Below, piece by piece: positions 6,943 to 14,199 of a stretch of 33,000 nucleotides of DNA. The stretch spans positions 1 through 33,000 of the forward strand of contig NZ_PNJW01000034.1 of the NCBI RefSeq assembly GCF_013822155.1. The letters are read 5' to 3'. Source of the DNA: Flavobacterium sp. (lineage in GTDB: Bacteria > Bacteroidota > Bacteroidia > Flavobacteriales > Flavobacteriaceae). The position numbers and the translations under genes were made by a program. Numbering within the stretch: position 1 is the stretch's first letter; each line of letters starts with the position of its first letter. The notes beneath the pieces were generated by a model. It saw only the letters and a list, made by a program, of their open reading frames with translations, had not been told where the DNA came from and made no database searches.

Positions 6943-7908
6943 ATGCTAAAAATTGGCGTTTTAGGTGCCGGACACCTTGGAAAAATACACTTACGATTAC
7001 TCAAACAATCCTCAAAATACGAATTAGTTGGCTTTTATGATGAAAATCAAGAAAACGGGGCAAAAATAGCAGCCGAATTTGGATATATACAATTTGACAC
7101 GATTGCTAAATTAATTCATGCGGTGGATGTAATTGATATTGTAACTCCTACCCTTTCGCATTATAAATGTGCTAAAGTTTCAATCAAATCGGGAAAGCAT
7201 GTTTTTATTGAAAAACCCATTGCAACCACCGTTGAAGAAGCCGAAGAAATCATCGCTTTAGCTAAAGAACATAAGGTTAAAGGTCAAGTGGGACATGTAG
7301 AACGATTTAATCCTGCGTTTATCGCTGTGAAAAATCAAATTCACAACCCGATGTTTATTGAAACTCATCGTTTGGCCGAATTTAATCCTCGTGGAACGGA
7401 TGTTCCTGTAGTTCTAGATTTAATGATTCATGATATTGATGCGATTTTGAGTGTTGTAAAATCTAAAGTAAAAGCCGTTCATGCCAGTGGTGTTTCCGTT
7501 TTAAGTCAGTCACCCGATATTGCCAATGCGAGAATTGAGTTTGAAAATGGTTGTGTGGCCAATGTGACTTCGAGTCGGATTTCGATGAAAAACATGCGAA
7601 AATCACGTTTTTTTCAAAAGGATGCCTACATTTCTGTAGATTATCTAGACAAAGTATGTGAAGTAGTAAAAATGAAAGATGCTCCTGAAGTTCCAGGTGA
7701 TTTTGATATGATTTTACAAAATGCCGAAGGCGTGAAAAAACAAATTTATTTTGATAATCCTGAAGTTTCGTTGAATAATGCCATTTTAGACGAATTGGAA
7801 ACTTTTGCAGATGCGATCAATAACAATACAACGCCCGTGGTGACATTGGAAGATGGAACGGAGGCGTTACGAGTAGCGTATATGATTATTGATTCGATGA
7901 ACGAGTAA
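6943..7908 (+). CDS. Gfo/Idh/MocA-family NAD(P)-dependent oxidoreductase
   Basis: This 321-residue protein starts MLKIGVLGAGHLGKIH, a Rossmann GxGxxG fingerprint right at the N-terminus. The in-frame upstream TTG at 6898 is part of the promoter, so the ATG at 6943 is chosen. The EKP motif (Glu90-Lys91-Pro92), whose Lys is catalytic in this family, is present, followed by the substrate domain with GQVGHVERFNPAF and the DLMIHDIDAI helix. The substrate is not predictable; family members act on sugars, inositols and biliverdin. It is the first gene of a same-strand run and is separated from the next gene by an 83-nt gap containing an inverted repeat. Confidence 0.9.
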   Translation: MLKIGVLGAGHLGKIHLRLLKQSSKYELVGFYDENQENGAKIAAEFGYIQFDTIAKLIHAVDVIDIVTPTLSHYKCAKVSIKSGKHVFIEKPIATTVEEAEEIIALAKEHKVKGQVGHVERFNPAFIAVKNQIHNPMFIETHRLAEFNPRGTDVPVVLDLMIHDIDAILSVVKSKVKAVHASGVSVLSQSPDIANARIEFENGCVANVTSSRISMKNMRKSRFFQKDAYISVDYLDKVCEVVKMKDAPEVPGDFDMILQNAEGVKKQIYFDNPEVSLNNAILDELETFADAINNNTTPVVTLEDGTEALRVAYMIIDSMNE

Positions 7909-7919
7909 TAGAAATAACT

Positions 7920-7961
7920 GCAAATTTGCAAATTATGATTAAATAAAATTTGCGAATTTGC
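7920..7961 (+). repeat. Intergenic inverted repeat (GCAAATTTGCAAAT type)
   Basis: 14-nt arms at 7920-7933 and 7948-7961 pair at 13 of 14 positions around a 14-nt AT-rich loop. Each arm also contains an internal GCAAATTTGC-like palindrome. No T-run follows, so it is not a standard terminator. It fills most of the gap between two co-directional genes. Confidence 0.7.
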
Positions 7962-7991
7962 GGTATTAAATTTTAAAAAAAATAAAATATA

Positions 7992-8879
7992 ATGAAAACA
8001 ATCGCAGTAATCGGAGCAGGAACCATGGGTAATGGAATTGCCCACACCTTTGCTCAAAGCGGATTTAAAGTAAAATTAATCGATAAATTTGAAAAATCCT
8101 TAGAAAAAGGAATGGCAACTATTGCTTCCAACTTAGACCGAATGGTAACAAAAGGCAGTATTTCTGAAGAAGAAAAACACCAAACCATTTCAAACATTAT
8201 TACCTATACCGATATTAATGATGGTGTTGTGGGTTGCGATTTGGTAGTTGAAGCAGCAACCGAAAACGTTGGTTTAAAAATGAATATCTTCAAACAATTG
8301 AGTGACATTTGCGACCATAATGTGATATTAGCAACCAATACTTCTTCCATTTCTATTACACAAATTGCGGCTCAAGTGGTGCATCCGGAACGAGTAATTG
8401 GGATGCATTTTATGAATCCGGTGCCTATTATGAAATTAGTAGAAATCATTCGTGGGTACAACACTTCCGATGAAGTGACTAAAATCATCATGGACTTATC
8501 CGTAAAATTAGGTAAAACTCCAACGGAAGTAAACGACTATCCTGGATTTGTAGCCAACCGAATTTTGATGCCGATGATTAACGAATCTATCGAAACATTG
8601 TACAATGGCGTTGCCGGTGTCCAAGAAATTGATACGGTGATGAAACTAGGAATGGCTCACCCCATGGGACCTTTACAATTAGCCGATTTTATTGGCTTAG
8701 ATGTTTGTCTTTCCATTTTAAATGTCATGTACGACGGATTCAAAAACCCCAAATATGCTCCTTGCCCACTTTTAGTAAATATGGTTATGGCCGGAAAATT
8801 AGGAGTAAAATCAGGAGAAGGCTTTTACGATTATTCGGAGAGTAAAAAAGCAGAGAAAGTTTCTAAACAGTTTACATAA
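7992..8879 (+). CDS. 3-hydroxybutyryl-CoA (3-hydroxyacyl-CoA) dehydrogenase
   Basis: This 295-residue protein oxidises (S)-3-hydroxyacyl-CoA with NAD+, or runs in reverse. It has the N-terminal GAGTMGNGIA Rossmann motif (8-17), the VVEAATEN segment, and the catalytic set His139 (GMHFMNP), Glu151 (VEIIRG) and Asn189 (PGFVANR). The C-terminal helical dimer domain contains GMAHPMGPLQLADFIGLD and ends with LGVKSGEGFYDY. Length and motifs fit the stand-alone Hbd/PaaH type rather than the FadB fusion. It could serve butanoate metabolism or aromatic or fatty-acid breakdown; the neighbours do not decide this. Confidence 0.95.
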   Translation: MKTIAVIGAGTMGNGIAHTFAQSGFKVKLIDKFEKSLEKGMATIASNLDRMVTKGSISEEEKHQTISNIITYTDINDGVVGCDLVVEAATENVGLKMNIFKQLSDICDHNVILATNTSSISITQIAAQVVHPERVIGMHFMNPVPIMKLVEIIRGYNTSDEVTKIIMDLSVKLGKTPTEVNDYPGFVANRILMPMINESIETLYNGVAGVQEIDTVMKLGMAHPMGPLQLADFIGLDVCLSILNVMYDGFKNPKYAPCPLLVNMVMAGKLGVKSGEGFYDYSESKKAEKVSKQFT

Positions 8880-8882
8880 AAT

Positions 8883-8968
8883 TTAACCACAAAGAGCACG
8901 AGGAAAGCACAAAGCTCACAAAAAATCTTCGTGTACTTTGTGTAAAACTTTGTGCCCTTCGTGGTTAA
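8883..8968 (+). repeat. Intergenic palindromic repeat (TTAACCAC...GTGGTTAA)
   Basis: 21-nt arms at 8883-8903 and 8948-8968 match as inverted repeats at 17 of 21 positions. An inner pair CACAAAG (8908-8914)/CTTTGTG (8936-8942) is nested within. It occupies almost the whole gap. From memory, CACAAAG-rich palindromes of this kind recur between genes in many Bacteroidetes genomes; I cannot check that here. Confidence 0.75.
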
Positions 8969-8973
8969 GCAAT

Positions 8974-10191
8974 ATGAGCAAAATAATCCCTTTCAAAGCC
9001 GTTCGTCCAACACCCGACAAAGTCGCTTTGGTTACATGTAGAAATTACGACGATTACAGTCAGGCCGAATTGGCATCATGGCTGAATTTTAATCCGTACT
9101 CCTTTTTACATGTGATTCATCCGGCGTATATACATTCTCAAAAAATCACTTTGGATAAACGTTTTAAAGGAGTCGCTCATAAATACCAGGATTTTAAAAA
9201 CGACGGAATTTTTATAGAAGAAGACCAACCTGTTTTCTTTCTTTATGAAATACAAACGAAAACGAATCTGTTTACAGGCATTGTTGCCGGAACTTCGATT
9301 GAAGATTATAAAAATAATGTCATCAAGAAACACGAAGATACGCTGCAATATCGTGTAGAATTATTCAAAGATTATTTACATCAAACCGGTTTTAATACCG
9401 AACCCGTTTTGATTACATATCCGGATAATCCATCGATTAACCAATGGATTGAAGAAAAGAAAAAAAGTGTGCCCATTTACAATTATTCCACAACCAATAA
9501 AGAAAAGCACCAGCTTTGGAAAATTGACAGTGATGAAGAAATTGTATGGTTGCAAAAACAATTTGAGACTATTCCGGAGTTATACATTGCCGATGGGCAT
9601 CACCGTTCTGCTTCTGCCGAATTATTATATGACCAAGACCACCATTTAGGTAACGAAAATTTAAATTATTTTATGAGTTTTTTAATTGCCGAAAGCAATG
9701 TGAAAATTTATGAATTCAATCGAATTATTCGCGATTTAAATGGTCATTCAACAGCCGATTTTCTATCGAAATTAGAAGAACATTTCATCATCAAAAACAA
9801 AGAACAGGAATTGTGGAAACCACAAAGCAAATTTGAATTTGGCATGTATCTCGATGGAAAATTTTATGCCTTATTTTACAAACAAGAAACAAATAATCCG
9901 ACCATTTTAGAAAACTTAGATGCTCAAATTCTATATGACAAAGTTTTGCAACCTTTACTTGGCATTGATGATTTGAGAAACGACGAACGCATTGAATACA
10001 TTCCAGGAAAGCAATCGATTTTAACTCTAAAAGAATTGGTCGATGAGGGCGAATTTGAAGTCGGTTTCATGCTTTATCCTTCGGATATTTCTGAAGTAAA
10101 AGCGTTGGCAGATAATAATTTGATTATGCCTCCGAAAAGTACCTATATCGAACCAAAGTTTAGAAGTGGATTGATGGTGTATGAATTATAA
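8974..10191 (+). CDS. DUF1015-family protein
   Basis: This 405-residue soluble protein starts at the ATG at 8974 (MSKIIPFKAVRPT). An in-frame extension back to a TTG at 8938 only translates the intergenic repeat and is rejected. DUF1015 features are the PFKAVRP opening, the VLITYPDNPSI region, the IADGHHRSASA motif, which looks like a metal or catalytic site, YFMSFLIAESNVKI, and the C-terminal LYPSDISEVKALADNNLIMPPKSTYIEPKFRSGL. The biochemical role of the family is not established. In many genomes it lies near serine-biosynthesis genes, but none is visible here. Confidence 0.9.
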   Translation: MSKIIPFKAVRPTPDKVALVTCRNYDDYSQAELASWLNFNPYSFLHVIHPAYIHSQKITLDKRFKGVAHKYQDFKNDGIFIEEDQPVFFLYEIQTKTNLFTGIVAGTSIEDYKNNVIKKHEDTLQYRVELFKDYLHQTGFNTEPVLITYPDNPSINQWIEEKKKSVPIYNYSTTNKEKHQLWKIDSDEEIVWLQKQFETIPELYIADGHHRSASAELLYDQDHHLGNENLNYFMSFLIAESNVKIYEFNRIIRDLNGHSTADFLSKLEEHFIIKNKEQELWKPQSKFEFGMYLDGKFYALFYKQETNNPTILENLDAQILYDKVLQPLLGIDDLRNDERIEYIPGKQSILTLKELVDEGEFEVGFMLYPSDISEVKALADNNLIMPPKSTYIEPKFRSGLMVYEL

Positions 10192-10207
10192 TTTAGATAA
10201 ACATTTG

Positions 10208-10263
10208 AGAACACAGATTTAAGAAATTTTGAAAATTATTAAAATTTCTTAAATCTGTGTTCT
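10208..10263 (+). repeat. Perfect 23-bp intergenic inverted repeat
   Basis: The arms 10208-10230 and 10241-10263 are perfect reverse complements (outer part AGAACACAGATTT/AAATCTGTGTTCT) with a 10-nt loop. An A-rich tract, not a T-run, leads to the yggS ATG at 10279. It is longer and more perfect than needed for termination, and a dispersed repeat is more likely. Confidence 0.85.
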
Positions 10264-10278
10264 AATAAAAATAAAAAA

Positions 10279-10944
10279 ATGTCAATAGCAGAAAACCTTT
10301 CTAAAATAAAATCCGCTCTCCCACCTCACATTACTTTAGTTGCGGTTTCCAAAACAAAACCGGTAGTAGATTTAATGGAAGCGTATAATGCCGGTCAACG
10401 TATTTTTGGAGAAAACAAAATCCAAGAAATGACTGAGAAATGGCAACAAATGCCAAAAGATATCCAATGGCACATGATTGGACACGTGCAGTCAAATAAA
10501 ATAAAATACATGATTCCGTATGTGCATTTAATTCACGGAGTAGATAGTTCGAAATTACTGAAAGAGATTAATCGTTTAGCCAGGAAATGGCGAAAAAAAA
10601 TTGATTGTTTGTTGCAAATACATATCGCAGAAGAAGAAACCAAGTTTGGTTTGAATGAACAAGAATTGGACGAGATACTGAAACAAGTTCAGCATGACCA
10701 ACAAGGATTTGAAAATATTCGGATTGTTGGACTGATGGGAATGGCAACATTTACTGAAAATCAAGAACAAATAAAAAGAGAGTTTCTGCATTTAAAAACT
10801 ATTTTTGACAAACAAAGTCAAACGTCAACTGTCAACTGTCAACTGAACACTTTATCCATGGGAATGAGTGGCGATTATCAACTCGCTATCGAATGCGGAA
10901 GTAACATGGTTCGGATTGGAAGTAGTATATTTGGTTCGAGATAA
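10279..10944 (+). CDS. YggS-family pyridoxal-5'-phosphate homeostasis protein
   Basis: This 221-residue protein is a single-domain TIM barrel of the YggS/PROSC family, which binds PLP without known enzyme activity and buffers vitamin B6 pools. The PLP Lys is Lys25 (VAVSKTKP). Other family blocks are GENKIQEM, WHMIGHVQSNKIKYM, LLQIHIAEEETKFGL, IVGLMGMATF and LSMGMSGDYQLAIECGSNMVRIGSSIFG. Two surface linkers look invaded by repeat DNA: residues about 133-140 come from a palindromic CTGAA/TTCAG segment, and residues 183-189 (STVNCQL) come from three tandem 7-bp units. The frame stays open through both. Confidence 0.93.
   Translation: MSIAENLSKIKSALPPHITLVAVSKTKPVVDLMEAYNAGQRIFGENKIQEMTEKWQQMPKDIQWHMIGHVQSNKIKYMIPYVHLIHGVDSSKLLKEINRLARKWRKKIDCLLQIHIAEEETKFGLNEQELDEILKQVQHDQQGFENIRIVGLMGMATFTENQEQIKREFLHLKTIFDKQSQTSTVNCQLNTLSMGMSGDYQLAIECGSNMVRIGSSIFGSR
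10674..10698 (+). repeat. Palindromic element embedded in the yggS reading frame
   Basis: ATACTGAA (10675-10682) and TTCAGCAT (10688-10695) form an 8-bp stem with one A-C mismatch around the loop ACAAG. From memory, CTGAAACAAGTTCAGCATGA is close to a dispersed palindromic repeat of bacterial intergenic DNA. Here it is translated in frame as part of an otherwise variable linker. Confidence 0.55.
10825..10845 (+). repeat. Three perfect tandem copies of TCAACTG inside yggS
   Basis: The heptamer occurs at 10825-10831, 10832-10838 and 10839-10845 and starts exactly on a codon boundary, encoding STVNCQL. Gain or loss of one unit would shift the frame. Related heptamers (ACTGAAT, ACTGAAC) lie at 10976-10989, just before the next gene. 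Confidence 0.85.
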
Positions 10945-10995
10945 TAGAGTAAAGAAAAAAGAAAATAGATTAAAAACTGAATACTGAACACTACT

Positions 10996-12357
10996 TTGTA
11001 CGCAATTTTAGACATAGAAACAACCGGAGGTCAATACAACGAAGAAGGAATCACCGAAATAGCCATCTATAAATTTGATGGTCATGAAGTCGTGGATCAA
11101 TTCATCAGTTTGGTGAATCCGGAAAAACCGATACAACCGTTTGTGGTAAAACTAACGGGAATTAACAACGCCATGTTACGTTCGGCTCCTAAATTTTACG
11201 AAGTAGCCAAACGCATTATCGAAATGACCGCAGATTGTGTTATCGTGGCTCATAATGCTTCTTTTGATTATCGGATTTTGCAAACCGAATTCCGAAGATT
11301 AGGATTTCGTTTTCACAAACAAACACTTTGCACGGTTGAATTATCCAAAAAATTATTACCGGGCCATGAATCGTATAGTTTAGGAAAACTGGTTCGTGCT
11401 TTAGGAATTCCAATGGCTGACAGACATCGGGCAAGCGGTGACGCCATGGCAACTGTGAAATTATTCAAAATGCTTTTGGCACAAGACATCGAAAAAGAGA
11501 TCGTCAAAAGCATGGTGAAATCTGAAATTAAAACGGGAATGTCGCCTAAATTGTTGGATATTGTTGAAAGCTTACCTTCCAAAACCGGAATCTATTACAT
11601 CCACAATGAAAAAGGGGATTTGATCTATATCGGCAAAAGCAAAAACATCAAAAAACGGGTCAATCAACATTTTACCGGTACAACCAATAAATGTAAAAAA
11701 ATACAATTAGAAGTTTATGCCGTGACTTTTGAAGAAACCGGCAGCGAACTCATTGCCTTGTTAAAAGAAAGTGAAGAAATTAAAATCAACAAACCTATTT
11801 ACAATCGTTCGCAACGTAAAACTATTTTTCAGTGGGCTTTGTATGCTGTGAAAGATGAAAATGGCTATTTAGCTTTACGCCTTCAGAAAGCGGATGGTCG
11901 AAAAAAAGAAATCACTTCTTTCGTTTCTGTTCAAGAAGGTAAAAATGCTTTGTTTAAAATTACTGATCAATACAACTTGTGTCAGAAAATCAATGGTTTG
12001 TATGATACAAAAAATGCCTGTTTTAAATATAAAATCAAAGAATGTGACGGAGCTTGTGTAGGCGAAATTACACCTGAGGAATACAACGAACGTGTACATG
12101 AATTCATTGACTCCAACTTATTTGAAAATGAAAATATGGTGATTATTGATCGTGGCAGAAGTTTGCAAGAACGTTCGGCTGTGATGATAGAAAATGGCAT
12201 CTATAAAGGCTATTGTTTTTATGATTTGAATTACCAAATCACCAATATTGAAGTGCTTAAGAACATCATTGTACCGATGCAAAACAATCGAGACACCCGA
12301 AATATCATTCAAGGCTATTTAAGAAAACACAAAGTGATGAAGATTGTGAAATTTTAG
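10996..12357 (+). CDS. DnaQ-like exonuclease fused to a GIY-YIG (UvrC-N-like) nuclease
   Basis: This 453-residue protein begins with TTG at 10996; an in-frame stop at 10978 and the absence of an upstream ATG leave TTG as the best start. Residues 1-160 form a DEDDh exonuclease (Asp6, Glu8, Asp91, His144, Asp149). Residues 195-275 are a GIY-YIG domain (GIY 198-200, YIG 211-213, Arg221, Glu251 region). Four cysteines (329, 342, 350, 354; CFKYKIKECDGAC) match the Cys cluster that follows this domain in UvrC and is reported to hold an iron-sulfur cluster. UvrB-binding and RNase H-like parts of UvrC are absent. A DNA repair or incision-and-trim role is likely, Cho-like in concept. Confidence 0.9.
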   Translation: MYAILDIETTGGQYNEEGITEIAIYKFDGHEVVDQFISLVNPEKPIQPFVVKLTGINNAMLRSAPKFYEVAKRIIEMTADCVIVAHNASFDYRILQTEFRRLGFRFHKQTLCTVELSKKLLPGHESYSLGKLVRALGIPMADRHRASGDAMATVKLFKMLLAQDIEKEIVKSMVKSEIKTGMSPKLLDIVESLPSKTGIYYIHNEKGDLIYIGKSKNIKKRVNQHFTGTTNKCKKIQLEVYAVTFEETGSELIALLKESEEIKINKPIYNRSQRKTIFQWALYAVKDENGYLALRLQKADGRKKEITSFVSVQEGKNALFKITDQYNLCQKINGLYDTKNACFKYKIKECDGACVGEITPEEYNERVHEFIDSNLFENENMVIIDRGRSLQERSAVMIENGIYKGYCFYDLNYQITNIEVLKNIIVPMQNNRDTRNIIQGYLRKHKVMKIVKF

Positions 12358-12390
12358 TTTTATCTTAGCTATTAAGAATCAGATAAAATC

Positions 12391-13230
12391 ATGAAATCAG
12401 TAAAATCAGCATTTGAAATTTTCAGGCAAAAAATCCATATAATCATTTACGGAACAAATACGGTTTCCGGAAGGTTATTTGATTTGATTTTATTGGGAAT
12501 TATTCTTTTAAGTGTTTTATTGGTGATGCTCGAAACTGTTCAAGGTTTTGATGTGAAATACCACAAACAACTTGTTTTTTTAGAATGGGTGATTACCATT
12601 TTCTTTAGTATAGAATACGTATTGAGAATTATTTCCATTAATAAACCATTAAAATATGTTTTAAGTTTTTATGGAATTATTGATTTAATAGCTATTCTTC
12701 CTATGTATCTCTCCTTCTTTATTTCAGGTACAAGTATTTTTACCACCATTAGGGCCTTGCGATTACTCAGATTATTCAAAATATTGAATCATCCGCAATT
12801 TTCCGGACAATCGGTACATTTAAAAGAGTCAATTGTTGCCAGTCGAGGAAAAATACTTGTCTTTATGTATTTCGTACTCATTAGTTGCATCGTAATTGGT
12901 TCTATAATGTATGTGGTTGAAGGAGCAGAAGCCGGATTTACCAGTATTCCAACAAGTATTTATTGGTGCATCGTTACTTTAACCACTGTTGGTTACGGCG
13001 ATATTTCACCCATCACACCACTCGGACAATTTATTGCCTCACTTGTTATGATTATGGGTTACGGAATTATTGCGGTTCCTACCGGAATTGTCACCGCAGA
13101 AATGGCCAAAAACAGTGCATCAAAATTACCTTTACCAAATAAATTACACTGTTTTGAATGTGGTTCAGAAACCCATTTATCAGAGGCTAAATATTGTCAG
13201 AACTGCGGACATTCGTTAGATGAAAAATAA
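12391..13230 (+). CDS. Voltage-gated-type potassium channel with C-terminal zinc ribbon
   Basis: This 279-residue inner-membrane protein has six predicted transmembrane helices. The S4-like helix carries regularly spaced positive charges (Arg121, Arg124, Arg127, Lys130 in TTIRALRLLRLFKIL). The selectivity filter is TTVGYGD (198-204), followed by a pore-lining helix with GYGIIAVPTGI. After residue 245 the cytosolic tail is a short zinc ribbon with Cys254, Cys257, Cys269 and Cys272 (CFEC...CQNCG), which is an uncommon attachment for a channel. The last 11 nt overlap miaA, indicating co-transcription and likely translational coupling. Ion selectivity is predicted from the filter only. Confidence 0.92.
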   Translation: MKSVKSAFEIFRQKIHIIIYGTNTVSGRLFDLILLGIILLSVLLVMLETVQGFDVKYHKQLVFLEWVITIFFSIEYVLRIISINKPLKYVLSFYGIIDLIAILPMYLSFFISGTSIFTTIRALRLLRLFKILNHPQFSGQSVHLKESIVASRGKILVFMYFVLISCIVIGSIMYVVEGAEAGFTSIPTSIYWCIVTLTTVGYGDISPITPLGQFIASLVMIMGYGIIAVPTGIVTAEMAKNSASKLPLPNKLHCFECGSETHLSEAKYCQNCGHSLDEK

Positions 13231-14146
13231 CTATCTTATTACCATTATTGGACCAACAGCTATAGGCAAAACAGCTTTGAGTATTGCATTTGCCAAACAT
13301 TTTGGTTGCGAGATTATTTCTTGCGACAGCCGGCAATTTTTCAAAGAAATGAAAATCGGAACGGCTGTTCCTTATGAGGAAGAACTAAAATCAGCACCAC
13401 ATCATTTTATTCAAAACAAATCTGTTTTCGAAAATTATTCGGTAGGTGATTTTGAACGGGAAGCATTAGAAAAATTAGACGAACTTTTTCAAAAAAACAA
13501 AATCCAAATTATGGTGGGTGGTTCGGGATTATATGTGGATGCGGTTTTGAAAGGTTTTGATGATTTTCCGGATATTGCACCGTCAATTCGCGAAGAAGTC
13601 AGAAAAAATTATGAAGAAAAAGGCTTGGAATTTTTACAACAAAAATTGCAACAATTAGATACTGTATATTTCAACAAACTAAGTACAGAAAATCCCCAGA
13701 CTTTACAAAATCCGCAACGTGTGATGCGATTTGTAGAAGTTTGTTTGGGAACCGGCAAACCTTATTCTTCCTTTTTAAATCAGAAAAAAAACACACGAAA
13801 TTTCACTCCAATTATCATCGGATTGGAAGCCAATCGGGAAATTATGTATGAACGCATTAATCGCAGAGTAGATTTAATGCTACAGGAAGGTTTATTGGAA
13901 GAAGTAAAAACACTTTTTCCAAACAAAAACTTGAATGCCTTACAAACCGTTGGCTACCGTGAACTATTTGATTATTTGGATGAAAAATCAAGTTTAGAAT
14001 TTGCCATTGAAGAAATCAAAAAAAATACCCGTCGTTTTGCCAAACGTCAACTAACCTGGTTTAAACGAACAGAAAATGTGAAATGGTTTGATTTTGAAAC
14101 TGCTAATTCAACAATTATCAGTTATGTTAATAAATCAATAAAATAA
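13220..14146 (+). CDS. miaA: tRNA dimethylallyltransferase MiaA
   Basis: This 308-residue enzyme adds a dimethylallyl group to N6 of A37 in tRNAs reading UNN codons. It has the Walker A GPTAIGKT (11-18), the substrate loop CDSRQFF (35-41), MVGGSGLYVDAV, the LQNPQRVMRF motif and the C-terminal TVGYRELF plus RRFAKRQLTWFKR blocks. Length is typical. The ATG lies inside the 3' end of the channel gene, with an 11-nt overlap. No partner miaB is seen in the window. Confidence 0.97.
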   Translation: MKNNYLITIIGPTAIGKTALSIAFAKHFGCEIISCDSRQFFKEMKIGTAVPYEEELKSAPHHFIQNKSVFENYSVGDFEREALEKLDELFQKNKIQIMVGGSGLYVDAVLKGFDDFPDIAPSIREEVRKNYEEKGLEFLQQKLQQLDTVYFNKLSTENPQTLQNPQRVMRFVEVCLGTGKPYSSFLNQKKNTRNFTPIIIGLEANREIMYERINRRVDLMLQEGLLEEVKTLFPNKNLNALQTVGYRELFDYLDEKSSLEFAIEEIKKNTRRFAKRQLTWFKRTENVKWFDFETANSTIISYVNKSIK

Positions 14147-14199
14147 AAAAATTCATACAATCTTTTTGGTAGTATTGCATCTTAATTAAAACCTAACGG

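Noticed and set aside
8938..8973. N-terminal extension of the DUF1015 protein
   Set aside because: The extension translates the right arm of the intergenic palindrome; the family N-terminus (SKIIPFKAVRP) begins at the ATG at 8974.
10568..10791. Overlapping minus-strand open frames opposite yggS
   Set aside because: They are antisense shadows of the conserved YggS frame; no promoter or family features.
12358..12388. Inverted repeat TTTTATCT/AGATAAAA between the nuclease and channel genes
   Set aside because: Only 8 A/T-rich pairs with a 15-nt loop and no T-run; expected by chance in this AT-rich DNA.
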